The notes under the pieces are model-generated. The model ran no database searches, was not told the DNA's origin, and was given only the letters and a program-made list of their open reading frames with translations. From Chryseobacterium sp. (GTDB lineage: Bacteria > Bacteroidota > Bacteroidia > Flavobacteriales > Weeksellaceae), in assembly GCA_031286615.1 (NCBI GenBank), contig JAITUA010000018.1, forward strand, positions 62,001 to 126,000: a stretch of DNA of 64,000 bases, in the 5' to 3' direction. Below are positions 34,398 through 44,623 of this stretch, piece after piece. A program made the translations under genes and the position numbers. Every line of letters starts with the position of its first letter. Position 1 is the first letter of the stretch.

Positions 34398-35489
34398 ATG
34401 AGCCCAAAAAACCATAAAGTACGAGTAGGAATTTCAATCGGTGATTTCAATGGCATCGGTCCGGAGATCATTATGAAGTCTCTGAAAGACAAAACTATTA
34501 CGGATTTTTTCACTCCTGTAATTTTTGGTTCGGGAAAATTATTCACTTATCAGAAAAACATTTTTAAGCTGAATCTTAATTTCAACTATATTAATGAGGC
34601 TTCACAGGCTCAGGCAGGGAAACTTAATATGCTTAACCTGACAAAGGAAAACGTTAATGTAGAATTAGGAGTTCCTACAGAAGAATCTACCAAAATGGCT
34701 ATTGATTCTCTGGAAGCAGCAACTGAAGCTTTGATGAAAGGAGAGATTGATGTTTTGGTAACCGCTCCTATCAACAAAGATGAAATGGTGAAAATGGGCT
34801 TTAAACATGCCGGACATACAGGATACTTCGAGGAAAAATTCAGTAAAAAGGGATTGATGTTCCTGGTGACTGAAGATCTTAAAGTAGCCGTATCCACGCA
34901 TCATATTCCGATTTCGCAGGTAGCCGAAAATATTTCTAAAGAAAAAATAAAGAAACAGATCAGAGTACTAAACCAAACGCTCATAGAAGACTTCTGTATT
35001 CAAAAACCTAAAATTGCCGTATTAGGATTAAATCCTCATGCCGGAGATGGCGGTGTTATTGGAAATGAAGAAATAGAAATCATCAGCCCGGCAATCAAGG
35101 AACTTTCTGACAACGGAACATTGGCATTTGGACCTTTTCCTGCTGACAGCTTTTTCCAACCAGGCAAATACAAAAATTTCGATGCGGTTTTAGCAATGTA
35201 TCATGACCAGGGATTAGCACCTTTCAAAACGTTAGCATATGAAGAAGGCGTGAACTATACGGCAGGACTTCCTTTTATCAGAACTTCTCCGGATCACGGT
35301 GTAGCTTATGATATTGCAGGAAAAAATATTGCTGATGAGCAGAGTTTTACAGAAGCTATATTCACAGCTATTAAGATTTTCAAGAACAGAAGTGAATACA
35401 GCGAACTCATGAATAACCGCATGCAGCCTAGAAAAATGGTTGTAGACAACGGAATAGATGAGGATCTACCGGAGGAAACTGAAGGATAA
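34398..35489 (+). CDS. pdxA: 4-hydroxythreonine-4-phosphate dehydrogenase
   Basis: 363 residues. Metal-binding His residues lie in HAGHTGYFEE, GLNPHAGDGG and YHDQGLAPFK. Also typical are the start VGISIGDFNGIGPEI and the late RTSPDHGVAYDIAG. It oxidises 4-phosphohydroxy-L-threonine in vitamin B6 synthesis using NAD. It is transcribed alone, followed by the DUF177 gene with its own promoter. Confidence 0.95.
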   Translation: MSPKNHKVRVGISIGDFNGIGPEIIMKSLKDKTITDFFTPVIFGSGKLFTYQKNIFKLNLNFNYINEASQAQAGKLNMLNLTKENVNVELGVPTEESTKMAIDSLEAATEALMKGEIDVLVTAPINKDEMVKMGFKHAGHTGYFEEKFSKKGLMFLVTEDLKVAVSTHHIPISQVAENISKEKIKKQIRVLNQTLIEDFCIQKPKIAVLGLNPHAGDGGVIGNEEIEIISPAIKELSDNGTLAFGPFPADSFFQPGKYKNFDAVLAMYHDQGLAPFKTLAYEEGVNYTAGLPFIRTSPDHGVAYDIAGKNIADEQSFTEAIFTAIKIFKNRSEYSELMNNRMQPRKMVVDNGIDEDLPEETEG

Positions 35490-35530
35490 ATCTTTAAAAC
35501 AAATTTTAAATTAATTTGTTTCAGATTTTA

Positions 35531-35561
35531 TTTGTTATTATAAAAAAAATGCATATTTTTG
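35531..35561 (+). promoter_or_regulatory. Promoter for DUF177-rpmF
   Basis: TTTG (35531-35534), 19-base spacer, TATTTTTG (35554-35561), full consensus, 13 bases before the ATG. Confidence 0.75.
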
Positions 35562-35573
35562 CACACTCATTTT

Positions 35574-36104
35574 ATGGACAAGTTAAGAAACTATGACGTA
35601 AGCTTTTCCGGACTAAAAAACGGAAAACACGAGTTCAAGTTTGAGATAGATAAAACGTTCTTTCAATTATTTGACACTGAGCAGGAATTTACAAATCCTA
35701 GAATAGAAGTGAATGTATCACTTGATAAACACACTACTTTTCTAGAATTTGAGATTAAAATTAATGGATTGGTTGAGTTGGTTTGTGATATTACAAACGA
35801 AGATTTTGACTATCCTATTGAGAATGAAATCAAGATTTTGGTGAATTTCGGGGAAGAATATGATGACAGCAATGAAGATGTCATTACGATTCCTACCGGA
35901 GAGCATGCTTTTAATGTAGCACATTTGATTTATGAAAATGTAATGCTTTCTATCCCTATGAAAAAGATTTCACCCAATGTAAATGATGAAGATCTTGAAA
36001 TTCTTGATCAGTTCAGTCCGAAAGATATTGAGGAAACAGAAGAGGAAGAACACGAAAGTGATCCCAGATGGGATGCTTTAAGAAAGTTAAGAGACAATAA
36101 TTAA
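35574..36104 (+). CDS. YceD-like DUF177 protein
   Basis: 176 residues from the ATG at 35574; the frame extends upstream only to a TTG inside the promoter. The Cys/Asp-rich centre (VELVCDITNEDFDYPIE) and the acidic tail are DUF177/YceD features. This family almost always precedes rpmF, as here (67 bases), and is linked to 23S rRNA/ribosome assembly. Confidence 0.9.
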   Translation: MDKLRNYDVSFSGLKNGKHEFKFEIDKTFFQLFDTEQEFTNPRIEVNVSLDKHTTFLEFEIKINGLVELVCDITNEDFDYPIENEIKILVNFGEEYDDSNEDVITIPTGEHAFNVAHLIYENVMLSIPMKKISPNVNDEDLEILDQFSPKDIEETEEEEHESDPRWDALRKLRDNN

Positions 36105-36171
36105 ATAGAATAATTTAAATATGATGAGATGATGAATCTCATCGCTCATCAATTAAAAAAGTTATTAGAAA

Positions 36172-36375
36172 ATGGCACATCCAAAGAGAAGACAGTCGTC
36201 GACAAGAAGAGATAAGAGAAGAACTCACTACAAAGCTGTAGTTCCTCAATTAGCTAAAGATGCAACAACAGGAGAGCTTCACCTATACCACAGAGCTCAC
36301 TGGCATGAAGGAAAACTTTACTACAGAGGTAAAGTAGTATTGGAAAAAGAAGTAGCTACTACTGAAGAAAACTAA
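36172..36375 (+). CDS. rpmF: Ribosomal protein L32
   Basis: 67 residues. Starts [20 protein letters not shown], the L32 signature, followed by a short acidic tail. It is a large-subunit protein, downstream of DUF177 on the same transcript and ending at a terminator. Confidence 0.96.
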   Translation: MAHPKRRQSSTRRDKRRTHYKAVVPQLAKDATTGELHLYHRAHWHEGKLYYRGKVVLEKEVATTEEN

Positions 36376-36411
36376 GAGTCGCTTTTCATTGAAAAAGCCT
36401 CGTTTTAATAC

Positions 36412-36451
36412 AAAAACCGCCCAATTTTGATAAAATTTGGCGGTTTTTTGT
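36412..36451 (+). terminator. Terminator after rpmF
   Basis: Long stem AAAAACCGCC...GGCGGTTTTT extended by AATTTT/AAAATT with one mismatch, then T run. Confidence 0.9.
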
Positions 36452-36471
36452 TGTTTTTTACGTTTTTTTGG

Positions 36472-36479
36472 TATCTTTG
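36472..36479 (+). promoter_or_regulatory. Promoter -7 element for accB-accC
   Basis: TATCTTTG with an upstream TTG 18 bases away (36451-36453); 24 bases before the accB ATG. Confidence 0.6.
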
Positions 36480-36502
36480 ACCCAAAATCAAATATCAAAT
36501 TT

Positions 36503-36985
36503 ATGGACATTAAAGACATACAAAATCTTATCAAGTTTGTATCTAAGGCTGAAGTTTCAGAGGTGAAGTACAAAACTAAAGATTTCGAAATCACTATTAA
36601 AACTCCATTAGCTGGAAGCGATGCTGTATATGCACAGCCAGCAGTATACCATACTGCACCACAAGCTGTAGCTGCTCCGGCACCTGTTGCTACTCCTGCT
36701 GCTCTTGTTGTTGAAAAAACTGAAGCTGCATCTGATGACAGCAAGTATGTAACAATCAAGTCTCCTATGATTGGTACTTTCTATAGAAAACCATCTCCTG
36801 ATAAAGATGTATTTGTAAATGTAGGTGACGAAGTTTCTGTTGGTAAAGTAGTTTGCGTTATTGAAGCAATGAAACTATTCAACCAGATTGAATCTGAAAT
36901 CAGCGGAAAAATCGTTAAAATTTTAGTTGACGATGCTACTCCTGTAGAATATGACCAACCTTTATTCTTAGTAGATCCATCTTAA
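36503..36985 (+). CDS. accB: Biotin carboxyl carrier protein of acetyl-CoA carboxylase
   Basis: 160 residues from the ATG at 36503 (MDIKDIQNLIKFVSKAEVSE). An Ala/Pro-rich linker (about 45-75) joins the N-terminal helix to the biotinyl domain, where Lys124 in EAMKLFN receives biotin. It carries the carboxyl group between AccC and AccA/AccD in the first step of fatty-acid synthesis. It is followed by accC. Confidence 0.96.
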   Translation: MDIKDIQNLIKFVSKAEVSEVKYKTKDFEITIKTPLAGSDAVYAQPAVYHTAPQAVAAPAPVATPAALVVEKTEAASDDSKYVTIKSPMIGTFYRKPSPDKDVFVNVGDEVSVGKVVCVIEAMKLFNQIESEISGKIVKILVDDATPVEYDQPLFLVDPS

Positions 36986-37078
36986 GGAATTTTAGATTAA
37001 AGATTATAAATTTTAGATGAATCTTTTTCATTTAAAATAATTTAAAATTCAAAATTTATAATTTAAAATTTCGGAGAG

Positions 37079-38434
37079 ATGTTCAAAAAAATATTAATAG
37101 CCAATCGTGGCGAAATTGCAATGCGTATTTTACGTACTTGTAAAGAGATGGGGATCAAAACCGTTGCGGTATACTCTACTGCTGATAAAGACAGTCTTCA
37201 CGTAAGATTTGCTGATGAAGCGGTATGTATTGGCCCTGCAATGAGTAAAGACTCCTATCTTAAAATCCCTAACATTATTGCAGCTGCGGAAATTACCAAT
37301 GCTGACGCCATTCACCCGGGTTATGGATTCTTATCTGAAAATGCTAACTTCTCAAGAATCTGCCAAAAGAACGGTATCAAATTTATTGGTGCTTCTCCTG
37401 AGCAGATTGAAAAAATGGGAGATAAAGCTAACGCCAAGGCTACCATGAAAGCTGCAGGTGTACCATGTGTACCAGGTTCTGACGGATTGATTGAATCTTA
37501 CGAGCACGCTGTAAAAGTGGCTGACGAAACAGGATATCCGGTAATGATCAAAGCTACTGCCGGTGGTGGTGGAAAAGGAATGAGAGCTGTTTGGAAAGCT
37601 GAAGACCTTAAAGATCACTGGGAATCTGCAATTCAGGAAGCTGTAGCAGCCTTCGGAAACGGAGGTATGTATATGGAAAAACTGATTGAAGAGCCTAGAC
37701 ATATTGAAATTCAGGTTGCTGGTGACCAATTCGGTAAAGCATGCCACCTTTCTGAAAGAGACTGTTCTGTACAGAGAAGAAATCAGAAATTAACTGAAGA
37801 AACACCTTCTCCTTTCATGACAGATGAACTTCGTGAAAAAATGGGTGACGCTGCTGTAAAAGCTGCTGAATTCATTGGATACGAAGGAGTAGGAACTATC
37901 GAATTCCTTGTAGACAAGCACAGAAATTTCTATTTCATGGAAATGAATACAAGAATCCAGGTAGAACACCCTATTACTGAGCAGGTAATTGATTATGACC
38001 TGATCAGAGAACAAATTCTTCTTGCAGCAGGAACTCCTATTTCAGGAATCAACTATTACCCTAAATTACATTCAATCGAATGTAGAATCAATGCAGAAGA
38101 TCCTTACGCAGACTTCAGACCGTCTCCAGGAAAAATCACAGGATTAAACATCCCTGGCGGACACGGAATCAGAGTAGATACTCACGTATATTCTGGATAC
38201 AGTATTCCTTCTAATTATGACTCAATGATTGCTAAGCTTATCACTACGGCTCAAACCCGTGAGGAAGCTATCGCTAAAATGAGACGTGCTCTTGAGGAAT
38301 TCTATATTGAAGGAGTAAAAACAACAATTCCTTTCCACAGACAACTGATGGATAATGAAGATTATCTTGCAGGAAACTATACTACAAAATTCATGGAAGA
38401 TTTTGTAATGGACAGAAAATACGATAATCACTAA
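37079..38434 (+). CDS. accC: Biotin carboxylase subunit of acetyl-CoA carboxylase
   Basis: 451 residues, typical length. N-terminal [28 protein letters not shown]-grasp glycine-rich loop ([13 protein letters not shown]), the catalytic [13 protein letters not shown] region and the C-terminal biotin carboxylase domain are all present. It carboxylates biotin on AccB with bicarbonate and ATP. A strong terminator follows. Confidence 0.97.
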   Translation: MFKKILIANRGEIAMRILRTCKEMGIKTVAVYSTADKDSLHVRFADEAVCIGPAMSKDSYLKIPNIIAAAEITNADAIHPGYGFLSENANFSRICQKNGIKFIGASPEQIEKMGDKANAKATMKAAGVPCVPGSDGLIESYEHAVKVADETGYPVMIKATAGGGGKGMRAVWKAEDLKDHWESAIQEAVAAFGNGGMYMEKLIEEPRHIEIQVAGDQFGKACHLSERDCSVQRRNQKLTEETPSPFMTDELREKMGDAAVKAAEFIGYEGVGTIEFLVDKHRNFYFMEMNTRIQVEHPITEQVIDYDLIREQILLAAGTPISGINYYPKLHSIECRINAEDPYADFRPSPGKITGLNIPGGHGIRVDTHVYSGYSIPSNYDSMIAKLITTAQTREEAIAKMRRALEEFYIEGVKTTIPFHRQLMDNEDYLAGNYTTKFMEDFVMDRKYDNH

Positions 38435-38456
38435 GATTATTTTTAAATAAAAAACG

Positions 38457-38487
38457 AAACTGCTTCTTTTTGAGGCAGTTTTTTTTC
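38457..38487 (+). terminator. Terminator after accC
   Basis: 10-bp stem around AAACTGC/GCAGTTT (one G-U pair), T5 loop, long T run. The rest of the gap to 38733 is AT-rich and shows no gene. Confidence 0.85.
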
Positions 38488-38733
38488 TATCAATACAGAA
38501 AATTTCAGACTCCTCTCATAAAAACGATTGGGAATATTCTATACGCTAATGATTAATAAAAATTAATAAAGAAGTAGAAAATAAAATTCTGTTATAAGAA
38601 AGATATAAAACCTAAAACAACCAGTCAACAAAGAAAATATTTTCTGATACGGCATTATTCCGCCTTAAAATCTACTTCAATTACACCTCCATACGACACT
38701 AGGTATTTGTTCAGGCATATCATTAATATTATG

Positions 38734-38741
38734 TAAATTTG
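38734..38741 (+). promoter_or_regulatory. Promoter -7 element for rocD
   Basis: TAAATTTG, 17 bases before the rocD ATG. Confidence 0.5.
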
Positions 38742-38757
38742 TTGAAAACCAAAATAT

Positions 38758-40005
38758 ATGTCAACAGCAGAACAAACAAAAAACTCACAGTATTTTATTG
38801 ACCTTGAAGACAAACATGGAGCACATAATTATCACCCGCTTCCAGTAGTTCTGGACCGCGGAGAAGGTGTTTTCGTTTGGGATGTAGAAGGCAAAAGGTA
38901 TTATGATTTTCTTTCAGCATATTCTGCTGTAAACCAGGGACACTCTCACCCTAAAATTGTAGAAGCATTGGTAGAACAGGCAAAAAAACTGGCTTTAACA
39001 TCAAGAGCGTTCTACAACTCTAAATTGGGAGAATACGAACAAAAAATCACAACCCTTTTCGGATTTGATAAAGTTCTACCAATGAACTCCGGAGCTGAAG
39101 CTGTGGAAACCGCAGTAAAATTAGCGAGAAAATGGAGTTATGAAGTAAAAGGAATTTCTGAAAACGCAGCCAAAATAATTGTTTGCGAAAATAATTTCCA
39201 CGGAAGAACAACAACTATTGTTTCTTTCTCTAATGATCCGGATGCTAATCAAAACTACGGACCTTTTACACCAGGATTTATCAAAATTCCTTACAACGAT
39301 ATTGCAGCCTTAGAAGAAGTTCTGAGCAGAGAAGCAGATACTATTGCAGCATTCCTTGTAGAACCTATTCAGGGAGAAGCCGGAGTATATGTTCCGGATG
39401 AAAACTTCCTTAAAAACGCTTCAGAACTATGTAAAAAACATAATGTTCTTTTCATTGCTGATGAAGTTCAGACTGGTATTGCAAGAACAGGGAAACTGAT
39501 TGCATGCCACCATGAAGATGTACAGCCGGATATCTTAATTTTAGGAAAAGCCCTTTCCGGAGGAATGTATCCTGTATCAGCAGTTTTAGCTAACGACAGC
39601 ATTATGAATGTTATCAAGCCGGGGCAGCACGGTTCTACATTCGGAGGAAATCCTATTGCTTGTGCAGTAGCAGTAGCAGCATTGGACGTGGTAGCTGAAG
39701 AAAAATTATCCGAAAGAGCTGAAGAGCTTGGACAGTTATTCAGAGCTGAAATCAATAAGCTTATCGAAAAGACAGATCTTATTACCAAAGTAAGAGGAAA
39801 AGGACTTTTAAATGCTATCCTGATCAATGATACTCCTGAAAGTTCTACTGCCTGGAACCTTTGTTTACAGTTAAAAGAAAACGGATTACTGGCAAAACCT
39901 ACCCACGGTAATATCATCAGACTGGCACCGCCATTGGTAATTACTGAAGAGCAATTGCTGGATTGCGTAAAGATCCTTGAAAAGACTATTCTTGAGTATA
40001 AATAA
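38758..40005 (+). CDS. rocD: Ornithine aminotransferase
   Basis: 415 residues. Fold-type I PLP enzyme of class III; the PLP-binding Lys264 sits in [33 protein letters not shown] near the N-terminus and [19 protein letters not shown] near the C-terminal domain fit ornithine aminotransferase. It converts ornithine and 2-oxoglutarate to glutamate semialdehyde and glutamate in arginine/proline metabolism. Single gene. Confidence 0.93.
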   Translation: MSTAEQTKNSQYFIDLEDKHGAHNYHPLPVVLDRGEGVFVWDVEGKRYYDFLSAYSAVNQGHSHPKIVEALVEQAKKLALTSRAFYNSKLGEYEQKITTLFGFDKVLPMNSGAEAVETAVKLARKWSYEVKGISENAAKIIVCENNFHGRTTTIVSFSNDPDANQNYGPFTPGFIKIPYNDIAALEEVLSREADTIAAFLVEPIQGEAGVYVPDENFLKNASELCKKHNVLFIADEVQTGIARTGKLIACHHEDVQPDILILGKALSGGMYPVSAVLANDSIMNVIKPGQHGSTFGGNPIACAVAVAALDVVAEEKLSERAEELGQLFRAEINKLIEKTDLITKVRGKGLLNAILINDTPESSTAWNLCLQLKENGLLAKPTHGNIIRLAPPLVITEEQLLDCVKILEKTILEYK

Positions 40006-40399
40006 ACAGATATTCTTCGGTAATTGTATTTGACATACGATCAACACTATTTAAACTGTTGATTTCCGGAAAAAATTAATGGGTATGGTAGTCAAAAGCC
40101 ATACCCTTAATGTATCCTATCAGTACATATATTTCCCGGATCATTCCATCTTAAAAAAACATAAAAAAATCATATTTTTTCACTTTTTAAAAATTTAGGA
40201 ATTGTATTTGCTATATACATCCGAATACAATAAAATATACTCTTCAAAGGTGGCATTTTTACAGGATCTGTAGAATAGATATAAATGACAAAGATTCGTC
40301 TATAAAATTCAAATTTAAACTTATCTTTGAAAGATTAAAACTATTTAGAATGACCTTAAGAGAGATAGTACATATTTCCTTATTAAACAAATCGTTGTG
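40006..40399. other. Non-coding gap with a hairpin and a promoter
   Basis: No gene seen. It holds a 26-base hairpin (GGGTATGG...CCATACCC, 40081-40106) without a strong T tract, which may end rocD transcription. An 11-base direct repeat AATTGTATTTG occurs near 40022 and 40201, and a promoter element lies at 40322. Confidence 0.5.
40322..40329 (+). promoter_or_regulatory. Promoter -7 element for the plus-strand glycosyltransferase operon
   Basis: TATCTTTG, 71 bases upstream of the first glycosyltransferase ATG. Confidence 0.45.
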
Positions 40400-41146
40400 A
40401 TGAATATAAGTGGTTTGATCATAACATATAATGAAGAAAAAAATATACAGGATGTCCTTGAGTCTTTTGATTTCTGTGATGAAATAATAGTGATAGACTC
40501 ATTTAGCACGGATAAAACTGTAGAAATTGCAAAGAAATTCCCTAATGTAAAGGTGGTTCAAAATAAATTTGAAGACTTTACAAAGCAAAGAAATTTGGCT
40601 CTGGATTCTGCAAAAAACGACTGGGTGCTGTTTTTGGACGGTGATGAAAGACTTACACCGGCCCTGAAACAGGAAATTATAGATGAGCTGAATAAACCCG
40701 GGCAAAAAGATGCCTACTATTTTTACAGGAAATTCTTTTTTGCTCAGAAACCGATTCATTTTTCAGGAACACAGTCTGATAAAAATTTCAGGCTTTTCAG
40801 AAAATCGAAGGCCAGATACATGGCAGGAAAAAAAGTACACGAAACTCTGGAAGTCAACGGAACCATTGGGATTTTAAAAAATAAATTACTACATTACTCC
40901 GTTTCAGATTATGAATCTTATAGAAAAAAAATGATTCATTACGGAGTTTTAAAGGGGAAAGAACTGGCTGCAAAAGGTAAAAAGTACAGTGTTTTGGTGC
41001 AATATCTTAAAACAGCTTTTAAATTCTTTAAAGCCTATATAATGAGACTGGGTATTTTAGACGGAAAAGAAGGGTATCAATTATCTTACCTTCAATCTTT
41101 AAGCGTTTTTGAAACCTATGAATCATTAAAAAAAGAGCAAAATTAG
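40400..41146 (+). CDS. Family 2 glycosyltransferase (KdtX/WaaE-like)
   Basis: 248 residues from the ATG at 40400 (a GTG one codon earlier is less likely). GT-A fold: ISGLIITYNEEKNI, VIDSFSTDKT, and the metal-binding DGD at 80-82. The overall pattern resembles WaaE/KdtX LPS-core glycosyltransferases. It is the first of four plus-strand glycosyltransferases spaced by 3-4 bases, so clearly one operon. Confidence 0.88.
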   Translation: MNISGLIITYNEEKNIQDVLESFDFCDEIIVIDSFSTDKTVEIAKKFPNVKVVQNKFEDFTKQRNLALDSAKNDWVLFLDGDERLTPALKQEIIDELNKPGQKDAYYFYRKFFFAQKPIHFSGTQSDKNFRLFRKSKARYMAGKKVHETLEVNGTIGILKNKLLHYSVSDYESYRKKMIHYGVLKGKELAAKGKKYSVLVQYLKTAFKFFKAYIMRLGILDGKEGYQLSYLQSLSVFETYESLKKEQN

Positions 41147-41150
41147 TTGA

Positions 41151-42137
41151 ATGAAGATTTGTATCATTAGTTATGATTTTTGGGATTATGATAAGTATAT
41201 TGTTGAAGCATTATGCAAACGGGGTATTGATGCCCATCATATAAAGATCAGTACAGTTACTCATTCCAATTTCAATGAAAGAGCTGTAAATGCTTTAAGC
41301 AAAACCTTTTTAAACAAAAATCTTAAGACTGAAAAAAGACAGAAATATGTTCTGGATGCCCTGCAAAAATTAGGACATCAGGATCAGATATTGGTGATGA
41401 ACCCTGATACATTTGATCTTTCAACGCTTGAAAAAATCCGAAAATATACAGACCGTCTGGTTACCTATCTCTATGACAACCTTGAAAGAGTGCCCGTAGA
41501 AGATAAGTTGTACCTTTTTGACAAAGTATTTTCCTTTGATTATATTGATGTTACAAAGCACGGGTTTGAAAAACTGACGAATTATATTTATCTGCCACAC
41601 TGCGCAAAAGAAATTCAGCAGCCTGAAATGGATCTTTTCTATATCACTTCTTATGATAACAGAAGAGTTTCACTGATAAAATTACTGGCAAAAAAACTGA
41701 TTGAACAAGGGCTGAAGTTTCAGATTATGATCATTGGAAAAAAATCATGGAAACATCAGCTGACGAATATTTTCATGACGGTGCCTAAAAACCTCTTCCT
41801 GATTTTCAGCATCAAAAAGATTCCTCATAACGATCTTCCTAAATATTATAAAAATTCAAAAGTATTGCTTGACCTGATGCGTGAAGGTCAATATGGGCTT
41901 AGTTTCAGAGTTTTTGAAGCAATGTCTCTGGAAAAGAAAATCATTACTGATAATGAAGCCATTAAAACCTATGATTTTTACAACCCCAATAATATTTTGA
42001 TTTTAAACAAAAATATTAGTAATCTTGACAAATCTTTTTTTGAAACACCTTACGAAAAAATTCCTGAGGAAATCTACTACAGATATACTTTGGATAGTTG
42101 GGTAAATAAAGTTTTTGAACTTGATACTAAAAGCTAG
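41151..42137 (+). CDS. Probable GT-B glycosyltransferase
   Basis: 328 residues, soluble. The N-terminal MKICIISYDFWDYDKYIVEAL and the C-terminal half with YKNSKVLLDLMREGQYGLSFRVFEAMSLEKKIITDN, holding the E-x7-E-like donor-binding helix, point to a GT-B enzyme related to CgeB-type or capsule transferases. Donor and acceptor are unknown. It lies 4 bases after the previous gene and 3 bases before the next. Confidence 0.75.
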   Translation: MKICIISYDFWDYDKYIVEALCKRGIDAHHIKISTVTHSNFNERAVNALSKTFLNKNLKTEKRQKYVLDALQKLGHQDQILVMNPDTFDLSTLEKIRKYTDRLVTYLYDNLERVPVEDKLYLFDKVFSFDYIDVTKHGFEKLTNYIYLPHCAKEIQQPEMDLFYITSYDNRRVSLIKLLAKKLIEQGLKFQIMIIGKKSWKHQLTNIFMTVPKNLFLIFSIKKIPHNDLPKYYKNSKVLLDLMREGQYGLSFRVFEAMSLEKKIITDNEAIKTYDFYNPNNILILNKNISNLDKSFFETPYEKIPEEIYYRYTLDSWVNKVFELDTKS

Positions 42138-42140
42138 CAA

Positions 42141-43328
42141 ATGGGAATCTTAAAAAAAATAAAAAAACACTTCGAAAGAAAAGAAAAGCTCAAATATCTT
42201 CAGTCTAAGGATATAGTCAACATCAATCTGTATGACGATTCCCAAAAAACAATCCTGTTTGCTTCAAGAGATTTCCCTGCCCATGATAAAGAATCCGGGG
42301 CCAACAGACTGAAGGAACTTATATTAATCTATAAAGAATTAGGATACAACTGCATTTTATTTGCTCCTCATATTTTTGAAGACGACTCTTATGTAAAGTT
42401 TTATCAGCAGCACCAAGTTATGGTGTATGTAGAGAACAATAAATATAAGAATATTTACGATTTCCTGTCTTCTTTTAAAAAGATAGATTACGTTTGGTTT
42501 AATGGTCCTCTTGCCCTGAATCTGTTTTACAAAAAAATGAAGGCTGTTCTACCTTCTACCCGATTCATTTATGATATGGTGGATATTCATTTTTTAAGGT
42601 TTAAAAGAGCAATTGAACTGGAACCTACCCGTATTTCTTTAAAGAAAAATTATAAACATTTCTTCCGTTTGGAAACGGTTGTTGCACCACAGCTGGATTA
42701 TATTATTGCCATCTCTGATAAAGAGAAAGAAATCATGAGCCAGTACGCAGATAAAAATAAGATCATTACCATATCGAACATTCACTATCCTAAAATTGAT
42801 ATCTCAGAAAGGAAGAATTTTAGTGAAAGTAAAGGAATTACCTTCATTGGATCTATTCATGAACCGAATATTGATGCGGTAAAGTTCCTGTATGAAAAAA
42901 TAATGCCCATTGTCTGGAAAACCAATCCTGAGCTGGAAGTAAGCATTATTGGGAATGTTTCTGAAAAACTGGATCTTAAACTATATCCTAAGTTTAAATT
43001 TTTAGGGTTTGTAGAAAGTATTGAGGAACATTTCATGAATTCTAAAATCATGGTGGCTCCTTTACGGTTTGGAGCTGGAGTAAAAGGAAAAATTGGGCAG
43101 GCCTTTGAATACTTTTTTCCGGTGGTTACTACAGATATCGGTGCTGAAGGGATGAAGCTTACAGATAAAAAAAATGTATTGATCGCCAATGACGAAAATA
43201 GTTTTGCAGAAGCCATCATTCAGCTGAATACTAATGAAGAGCTTTGGAATACATTAAGCCAAAATTCTGTTGACAGCCTGAGAGCATTTTCTCCTGAAGA
43301 AGTAAAAGAAAAACTTAAAACACTATAA
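42141..43328 (+). CDS. GT4-type glycosyltransferase
   Basis: 395 residues. The second Rossmann-like domain carries GSIHEPNIDAVKFL, FLGFVESIEEHFMNSKIMVAPLRFGAGVKGKIGQAF, the characteristic GT4 donor-binding region of glycosyltransferase group 1. A basic N-terminus (KKIKKHFERKEKLK) suggests membrane contact. Middle gene of the four-gene operon. Confidence 0.85.
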   Translation: MGILKKIKKHFERKEKLKYLQSKDIVNINLYDDSQKTILFASRDFPAHDKESGANRLKELILIYKELGYNCILFAPHIFEDDSYVKFYQQHQVMVYVENNKYKNIYDFLSSFKKIDYVWFNGPLALNLFYKKMKAVLPSTRFIYDMVDIHFLRFKRAIELEPTRISLKKNYKHFFRLETVVAPQLDYIIAISDKEKEIMSQYADKNKIITISNIHYPKIDISERKNFSESKGITFIGSIHEPNIDAVKFLYEKIMPIVWKTNPELEVSIIGNVSEKLDLKLYPKFKFLGFVESIEEHFMNSKIMVAPLRFGAGVKGKIGQAFEYFFPVVTTDIGAEGMKLTDKKNVLIANDENSFAEAIIQLNTNEELWNTLSQNSVDSLRAFSPEEVKEKLKTL

Positions 43329-43331
43329 TAT

Positions 43332-44573
43332 ATGTCATTAAGCGTAAACTATCACGGTTTTTTTGAGGGAAATTTTGGGATAGCAGAGGCAACAAGGCTT
43401 AATGCAGCTGCTATGGAAAGCCAGGGCATTAAAGTAAACCGCATCAGCTACTCCAGTGACACTCTTGAAAAGTCTAAAAGTGACGCACAGCACAATGCAT
43501 TAATTAATATTTTTCACATTAACAGTAATGTGACCCACGAATTTTTTTCAAAAAATCAGGATATCAATCTTGCAGGTCATTACAACATTGTCTATTGGGC
43601 CTGGGAATTTCCCGAAGTTTCAGATAAAACAGTTGAGTTTCTGAATATTTTTGATGAATTATGGGTTCCTAGTGATTTCTGTGTCAATATTTTCACAAAA
43701 TATACGGGGATTCCTGTAATGAGATTCTCCCATCCCATTCAGAAGCTTCCTCTTTCTGATGAGTTTAATCTTGAAGATTATCATATTAAATCTGGCACAA
43801 AGTTATATATTACCATTTTTGATTCGTTAAGTACCACGATCAGAAAAAATCCTGAGGCTACAATTGAGGCCTTTATTAATGTTTTCAAAAATGATCCGGA
43901 AAGTGTTCTCATTGTAAAGACACATAATCTTGACAGGAGTAAAGATGCACAGACAGTATTGGAAAAATACGCCGGCATTTCAAATATTATCATTATAAAT
44001 GAACATTTTTCAAAAGAAAAGCTTCATTCATTGATTCAGAAATCTGATGTTCTTATTTCTTTACATGGTTCCGAAGGTTTCGGGCTGACTATGGCAGAGG
44101 CTATGTCTTACGGTAAAGTTGTTGTAGGAACCGGATATTCCGGAAATCTGGACTTCATGAATGTGAACAACAGCTTCCTTGTTCAATATGATTTTATTAA
44201 AACCTCCAACACAAAAGGATTAATTGCAGAAGGACTCACTTTAGCAAGGCCAAATTTGGAGGATGCTGCCCATAAACTTCAGTATATAAAAGATAACTTC
44301 CAGTCTTTAACTTCTATTAAACAGAGTGCAGAGGCTCAGATCAGAGATCATTTTTCTCTTGAGGCTATAGGAAACCTGCTTAAGCTAAGAATTTCTTTTA
44401 TTGACCAGATGGGTAAAAAAGAAAATACTTCAGAAAATAGTGTCGGAAACGTTTTTTATCTTGCCGAAATAGATAGACTAAGTGGCAGAGTGAATTACCT
44501 GGAAAAAACATTATACAATAAAATCAGAAAAAAAGTAAATATCTTTTTGAAGAAAATAAAAGGTAAAAAATAA
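43332..44573 (+). CDS. GT4-type glycosyltransferase (paralogue of the convergent gene)
   Basis: 413 residues. HGSEGFGLTMAEAMSYGKVVV holds the E-x7-E donor motif. The N-terminal GFFEGNFGIAEATRLNAAAM matches the start of the convergent gene at 44624-45889 (GFINGEFGIAEATRLNCKAM), so the two arose by duplication. The C-terminal part (about 370-413) is a basic coil, perhaps for membrane or partner binding. Last gene of the plus operon. Confidence 0.87.
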   Translation: MSLSVNYHGFFEGNFGIAEATRLNAAAMESQGIKVNRISYSSDTLEKSKSDAQHNALINIFHINSNVTHEFFSKNQDINLAGHYNIVYWAWEFPEVSDKTVEFLNIFDELWVPSDFCVNIFTKYTGIPVMRFSHPIQKLPLSDEFNLEDYHIKSGTKLYITIFDSLSTTIRKNPEATIEAFINVFKNDPESVLIVKTHNLDRSKDAQTVLEKYAGISNIIIINEHFSKEKLHSLIQKSDVLISLHGSEGFGLTMAEAMSYGKVVVGTGYSGNLDFMNVNNSFLVQYDFIKTSNTKGLIAEGLTLARPNLEDAAHKLQYIKDNFQSLTSIKQSAEAQIRDHFSLEAIGNLLKLRISFIDQMGKKENTSENSVGNVFYLAEIDRLSGRVNYLEKTLYNKIRKKVNIFLKKIKGKK

Positions 44574-44612
44574 AAATAGCGGTGGCTTCATTTGAATCTA
44601 CCGCTATTTAAT
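44574..44612. terminator. Bidirectional terminator between convergent glycosyltransferase operons
   Basis: 10-bp perfect stem (AAATAGCGGT 44574-44583 with 44600-44609), 16-base loop, flanked by A/T tracts. Confidence 0.8.
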
Positions 44613-44623
44613 TTTATTGGAAA

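Noticed and set aside
36437-36502. N-terminal extension of accB
   Set aside because: It would begin within the rpmF terminator and cover the accB promoter; MDIKDIQ at 36503 is the family start.
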